Shown piece by piece: positions 5,502 to 7,836 of a DNA stretch of 7,836 nt; position 1 is the first letter of the stretch; each line of letters starts with the position of its first letter. The DNA is from Sulfurovum sp. (GTDB taxonomy: Bacteria > Campylobacterota > Campylobacteria > Campylobacterales > Sulfurovaceae). Location: the NCBI GenBank assembly GCA_026985755.1, contig JALSPX010000240.1, positions 1 through 7,836 on the forward strand, written 5' to 3'. The translations under genes and the position numbers were made by a program. The notes below the pieces were generated by a model. It had not been told where the DNA came from. It ran no database searches and worked only from the letters and a program-made list of their open reading frames with translations.

Positions 5502-7025
5502 TTATTTTGCATAACTTGTAGCTCTAAGTTCCCTAATTACATTTACCTTAATCTCCCCAGGGTACTGCACCTTATCTTGGATCTCTTTTGCTATCTCTTT
5601 ACTTAGAAATACGGCTTCATTGTCTGACATCTTTTGGGCATTGACTATCACACGTATCTCACGTCCAGCATTAATCGCATACGCATTAAGCACATAAGGC
5701 TTAGACGTTGCAATCTCTTCTACTTCTTTCACTCGTTTGGTAAAACTCTCTTGTACTTCTCTTCTGGCTCCTGGGCGTGCTGCAGAGAGTTTATCTGCAG
5801 CACATACTGCAGCACTTTCAACAGAGTCTGGCTCTTCATGTCCATGATGTGCATATATCGCATTGATAACCGAAGGGTGTTCTCCGTGTCTGCGACATAA
5901 ATCTGCACCGATATCTACATGAGACCCACCCAAGTCTTGTGTAAGTGCCTTACCTATGTCATGCAATAGCCCTGCTCTTAACGCTAATTTCTCGTCTCCT
6001 CCCATTTCTGCGGCCATCACACGTGCAAGTTTTGCAACCTCCAATGTATGGGCTAAAGCATTTTGACCATAAGAGGCACGGTATTTCATGCGTCCCAGCA
6101 AACGAACCAACTCTTCATGCATAGGGAAAAGCCCTAAATCTATAAGAATATTTTCACCCTCTTCATAAGTCTTTTGTTCAAATTCTGCTTCTACTTTTTC
6201 ATGTACCTCTTCTATGCGTCCAGGGTGTATTCTCCCATCTTCGACAAGTATCTCTAGTACTCTTGTCGCAATGGCTCGTCTATATAGGTTGAAAGAACTC
6301 ACCAATATAACACCTGGCGTTTCATCAATAACAATATCCACACCTAAAAGCATCTCAAGTGTTTTAATGTTTCGACCCTCTTTACCTATAATACGCCCTT
6401 TATGTTCATCACTCGGTAAAGTAACAAGGTTAATCAATCGTTCACCTGCAAACTCACCTGCATAACGCGTAGTAGCTTGGGCTAAAATATAGTTGGCTTT
6501 TTTCTCACCTTCAAGTTTAGCTTCCTTCTCATATTTACGTACAATAGCCGCTACCTCTGCTCTTGATTGCTCTTCTACTTTTTTCAAAATATATGCTTTT
6601 GCTTCTTCTTTTGTGAAGGATACCACATTTTGCATCTTATGTATTGCCTCTTGAATATCCGCTTTTTTTTGCATTTCAAGTTTTTCTAAGTACACCTCTT
6701 TAGCCAATATATTCTGCTCCATAAGGTGCCATTTTTCTTCTATACGTTCCAGCTCTTTTTGCTTACTAATCAAGTCTCGTTCTCGTGTATCCACATCTGA
6801 TATACGCTTATGATACTCTGCTTCTAGTACTATCTCTTTCTCTTTAGCATTCACTTGAGCCTCTTTGAGTAACAATTCGGCTTCATTTTCAATGACTTTT
6901 GCTTTTGCCTTTGCTTCATACTCAAAATGCTTAAACTTGTTTTTACCTACAGTCCTACACCATAACATAGTGGCAAATGCCCCTAACAGTACAGCGATGA
7001 CACTAACACCAACTATCTCCCACAT
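5502..7025 (-). CDS. rny: Ribonuclease Y
   Basis: RNase Y is a membrane-anchored endoribonuclease that starts mRNA decay. The 507-residue protein shows the full family layout: an N-terminal transmembrane helix (about 3-23), a long charged coiled coil (about 30-180, rich in Glu/Lys/Ala), a KH RNA-binding domain (about 195-265, loop IIGKEGRNI at 212-220) and an HD phosphohydrolase domain (about 320-415). The HD metal-binding residues are H326, H355-D356 in LLHDIGK, H393/H394 in YAHHGHEE, and D411; the C-terminal domain is complete. Length matches the usual 510-520. Start: ATG at 7025, with AAGGA 6 nt upstream. It lies 20 bp after the 5-formyltetrahydrofolate cyclo-ligase gene in the same direction, an arrangement I recall from Campylobacter. 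All catalytic residues are intact. Confidence 0.97.
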   Translation of the reverse strand: MWEIVGVSVIAVLLGAFATMLWCRTVGKNKFKHFEYEAKAKAKVIENEAELLLKEAQVNAKEKEIVLEAEYHKRISDVDTRERDLISKQKELERIEEKWHLMEQNILAKEVYLEKLEMQKKADIQEAIHKMQNVVSFTKEEAKAYILKKVEEQSRAEVAAIVRKYEKEAKLEGEKKANYILAQATTRYAGEFAGERLINLVTLPSDEHKGRIIGKEGRNIKTLEMLLGVDIVIDETPGVILVSSFNLYRRAIATRVLEILVEDGRIHPGRIEEVHEKVEAEFEQKTYEEGENILIDLGLFPMHEELVRLLGRMKYRASYGQNALAHTLEVAKLARVMAAEMGGDEKLALRAGLLHDIGKALTQDLGGSHVDIGADLCRRHGEHPSVINAIYAHHGHEEPDSVESAAVCAADKLSAARPGARREVQESFTKRVKEVEEIATSKPYVLNAYAINAGREIRVIVNAQKMSDNEAVFLSKEIAKEIQDKVQYPGEIKVNVIRELRATSYAK

Positions 7026-7045
7026 TCCCTGTCCTTCATCAATAT

Positions 7046-7582
7046 TTAAGGCACAACAATCATATCTGCTTCTACATCATAGTGATCTGTAACGACCCTA
7101 TGTGTATAACACAATTTTCGTGCAACAAAAATAATTTTCTTTATATTTTTTCTCTCTTTTTCAAAAAACCTGTCATACATACCTTTCCCAAATCCTACAC
7201 GTCTTAATGTAGCATCTACTCCCACAATAGGTACAATCGCTAAATCTATAGTTCGACTTTTATATTTTTTTGAATTATTTGGCTCTTGTATGCCAAACTG
7301 TTTTTTATACAATGGTAGCCTGTATTTTACCAACCTAAAACTTTTACCTTCCATAAAGGGGGTGTAGACTTGCCTCTTTTCTTTACGTAATTGTTTAATA
7401 AGCGGGAACAAGTTTACTTCACTTTTCATTGGAATATACAGCATAATAGAGTGAATATTCTCTTTTTTAATATACTGGTACAAAGTTGACACAATACGTT
7501 TGTCTTTAATATAAGCATGTTTTATCTCATTTGAAAGTACTGTAAGACTCTGTTGTCTAAAACTTTTTTTATTTACCATCAT
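7046..7582 (-). CDS. 5-formyltetrahydrofolate cyclo-ligase
   Basis: This enzyme (MTHFS, also called Fau/YgfA) uses ATP to convert 5-formyltetrahydrofolate to 5,10-methenyltetrahydrofolate, returning stored folate to one-carbon metabolism in the cytoplasm. The 178-residue protein has basic N-terminal residues (NKKSFRQQ), YIPMKSEVN (49-57, substrate-binding Glu), FGIQEP (96-101) and the family signature GVDATLRRVGFGKGMYDRFF (121-140), which ends in the nucleotide-binding YDR. Length is normal. Two ATG codons stand in tandem at 7582 and 7579; AGGGA lies 4 nt before the first and 7 nt before the second, so the second may be the real start. It is first gene of the operon with rny. Upstream lies the dyad-rich region; TATTAT at 7614-7609 on the minus strand is a possible -10. 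Confidence 0.93.
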   Translation of the reverse strand: MMVNKKSFRQQSLTVLSNEIKHAYIKDKRIVSTLYQYIKKENIHSIMLYIPMKSEVNLFPLIKQLRKEKRQVYTPFMEGKSFRLVKYRLPLYKKQFGIQEPNNSKKYKSRTIDLAIVPIVGVDATLRRVGFGKGMYDRFFEKERKNIKKIIFVARKLCYTHRVVTDHYDVEADMIVVP

Positions 7583-7594
7583 GATATCCCTAAG

Positions 7595-7619
7595 TGCCCT
7601 TTAGCTATAATAAAGGGCA
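7595..7619. repeat. 9-bp inverted repeat enclosing promoter boxes
   Basis: TGCCCTTTA (7595-7603) and TAAAGGGCA (7611-7619) are perfect inverted repeats around a 7-nt centre, GCTATAA. There is no T-run on either side, so this is unlikely to be an intrinsic terminator. It sits 13 bp before the cyclo-ligase ATG and overlaps promoter-like boxes on both strands, so an operator or a 5' UTR hairpin is more likely. Confidence 0.65.
7606..7611 (+). promoter_or_regulatory. Perfect plus-strand -10 box facing the hairpin region
   Basis: TATAAT at 7606-7611 on the plus strand would start a transcript near 7618, moving away from the cyclo-ligase operon into the dyad-rich region. The -35 position (GATATC at 7583-7588) is poor, as is common in this phylum. 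The minus strand reads TATTAT at 7614-7609, a possible -10 for the cyclo-ligase-rny operon, so the site could be a divergent promoter pair. Confidence 0.4.
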
Positions 7620-7629
7620 TCTCTAACAA

Positions 7630-7642
7630 TAGGTAATACCTA
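7630..7642. repeat. 13-bp perfect palindrome
   Basis: TAGGTAATACCTA is a perfect dyad with a single central base, the size and symmetry of a dimeric repressor site. It lies about 48 bp upstream of the cyclo-ligase ATG and about 12 bp downstream of the expected plus-strand start, so it could control either direction. No matching regulator can be named. Confidence 0.5.
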
Positions 7643-7645
7643 CAA

Positions 7646-7744
7646 TGGGTTTTGCAAATGTAAGATTGTGCAAAAGATTTATAAGTCCTAGCCGTAGCTA
7701 AGACGCAGTAAATATTTTGTGCAAGATTGCGTTTGCAAAGCCCA
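7646..7744 (+). ncRNA. Candidate structured RNA: 99-nt rod-like hairpin
   Basis: Positions 7646-7682 pair with 7744-7708: by hand count 28 Watson-Crick pairs, 6 G-U pairs (at 7650, 7659, 7661, 7669, 7670, 7682) and 3 G-A mismatches (7664/7726, 7665/7725, 7676/7714), two of them forming a tandem GA/AG. The tip refolds as a smaller hairpin, 7685-7692 with 7697-7704, around a CGTA loop. On the minus strand the same nine positions would be A-C or C-T mismatches, so the fold is better on the plus strand. There is no open reading frame. The fold is seen directly; that it is transcribed as an RNA is inference, helped by a TATAAT upstream. It could instead be the body of a small inverted-repeat element. 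Confidence 0.4.
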
Positions 7745-7809
7745 CCCTTTGGGCATCACTAGCTTTCGCCTATGCGTTGTTACACTTTCTCACCTTAGCT
7801 ACGGCTAGG
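7687..7809. repeat. 16-bp perfect inverted repeat pair (CCTAGCCGTAGCTAAG)
   Basis: CCTAGCCGTAGCTAAG at 7687-7702 recurs as its exact reverse complement at 7794-7809. Five further bases, ACGCA (7703-7707) and TGCGT (7773-7777), extend the pairing inward after a 16-nt bulge. Each copy is itself nearly palindromic (TAGC-CGTA-GCTA). Between the arms lies a small GCCCA/TGGGC hairpin at 7740-7754. The left arm is also the tip of the 99-nt hairpin, so the two folds are alternatives or would make a pseudoknot. Each arm carries stop codons and no coding frame runs through. Confidence 0.75.
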
Positions 7810-7836
7810 GTTTCGAAAGAGTGCCTAGCCTAGACG
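7803..7836. repeat. Third, partial copy of the repeat at the window end
   Basis: CCTAGCC at 7824-7830 followed by TAGACG repeats the start and end of the 7687-7706 unit with its middle missing. It also pairs with GGCTAGG at 7803-7809 as a 7-bp stem with a 14-nt loop containing TTTCGAAA. The window stops inside this repeat, so the full size of the array is unknown. Confidence 0.5.

Noticed and set aside
7595..7619. Intrinsic terminator
   Set aside because: The stem is GC-rich at its base but no T-run follows on either strand, and it sits just before a gene start.
7583..7836. 6S RNA (ssrS), because in many proteobacteria it lies next to the cyclo-ligase gene ygfA/fau
   Set aside because: A 6S RNA would be expected on the minus strand here, but the rod-like hairpin folds well only on the plus strand, and I cannot recognise the 6S central bubble or closing stem. 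An Infernal search with RF00013 on both strands would settle it.
7583..7836. Tetrahydrofolate riboswitch before the folate gene
   Set aside because: No THF riboswitch consensus pattern is recognisable, and that class is known to me only from Firmicutes.
7583..7836. A gene or gene remnant upstream of the cyclo-ligase
   Set aside because: Frames read by hand are broken by frequent stops, many of them within the repeated CTAG-containing units.

Overview
The window looks like a piece of a Campylobacterota (epsilonproteobacterial) chromosome. It is AT-rich, the genes are tightly packed, and -10 boxes of the TATAAT type have no convincing -35 partner. The response regulator carries a C-terminal domain strongly resembling Helicobacter HsrA/HP1043 and Campylobacter CosR. 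The neighbours (5-formyltetrahydrofolate cyclo-ligase next to RNase Y; a GloB-like hydrolase near lpxK and a DUF455 protein) also fit that phylum. I favour a Sulfurovum/Sulfurimonas-like sulfur oxidiser over Campylobacter or Helicobacter, but this is inference; the genus cannot be fixed from the sequence alone.

Layout. (1) Positions 1-2159, minus strand: a three-gene overlapping operon, DUF455 ferritin-like protein -> lpxK (lipid A 4'-kinase) -> argB (acetylglutamate kinase, cut by the left window edge). Stops and starts overlap at both junctions. A perfect TATAAT lies so close to the DUF455 ATG that the mRNA may be leaderless. (2) 2177-2782, plus strand: a stand-alone metallo-beta-lactamase-fold hydrolase, divergent from the operon across 17 bp. 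(3) 2843-3502, minus: an HsrA/CosR-like OmpR-family regulator that has lost almost every residue of the phosphorylation switch, preceded by a 155-bp AT-rich region with promoter-like boxes and a palindrome. (4) 3658-5427, minus: an operon of a 97-residue protein of unknown function -> exported cyclophilin-type prolyl isomerase -> cmoB (tRNA wobble-uridine modification). Both internal junctions are literally TAGATG. (5) 5502-7582, minus: 5-formyltetrahydrofolate cyclo-ligase -> rny (RNase Y).

(6) 7583-7836: a non-coding stretch unusually rich in dyads, and the least explained part of the window. It holds a 9-bp inverted repeat enclosing a perfect plus-strand TATAAT, a 13-bp palindrome, a 99-nt rod-like hairpin (7646-7744), and a 16-bp perfect inverted repeat whose left arm is in the hairpin tip and whose right arm is at 7794-7809, with a third partial copy at the window end. 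All nine non-Watson-Crick positions in the hairpin stem are G-U or G-A when read on the plus strand; on the minus strand they would be A-C or C-T. This suggests selection, if any, on a plus-strand RNA or single strand. It is the best candidate here for an undescribed non-coding RNA or small mobile/repeat element.

Most genes are housekeeping: arginine synthesis, lipid A, tRNA modification, mRNA decay, folate salvage and periplasmic protein folding. No CRISPR array, tRNA, rRNA, transposase, phage gene or defence gene was seen.
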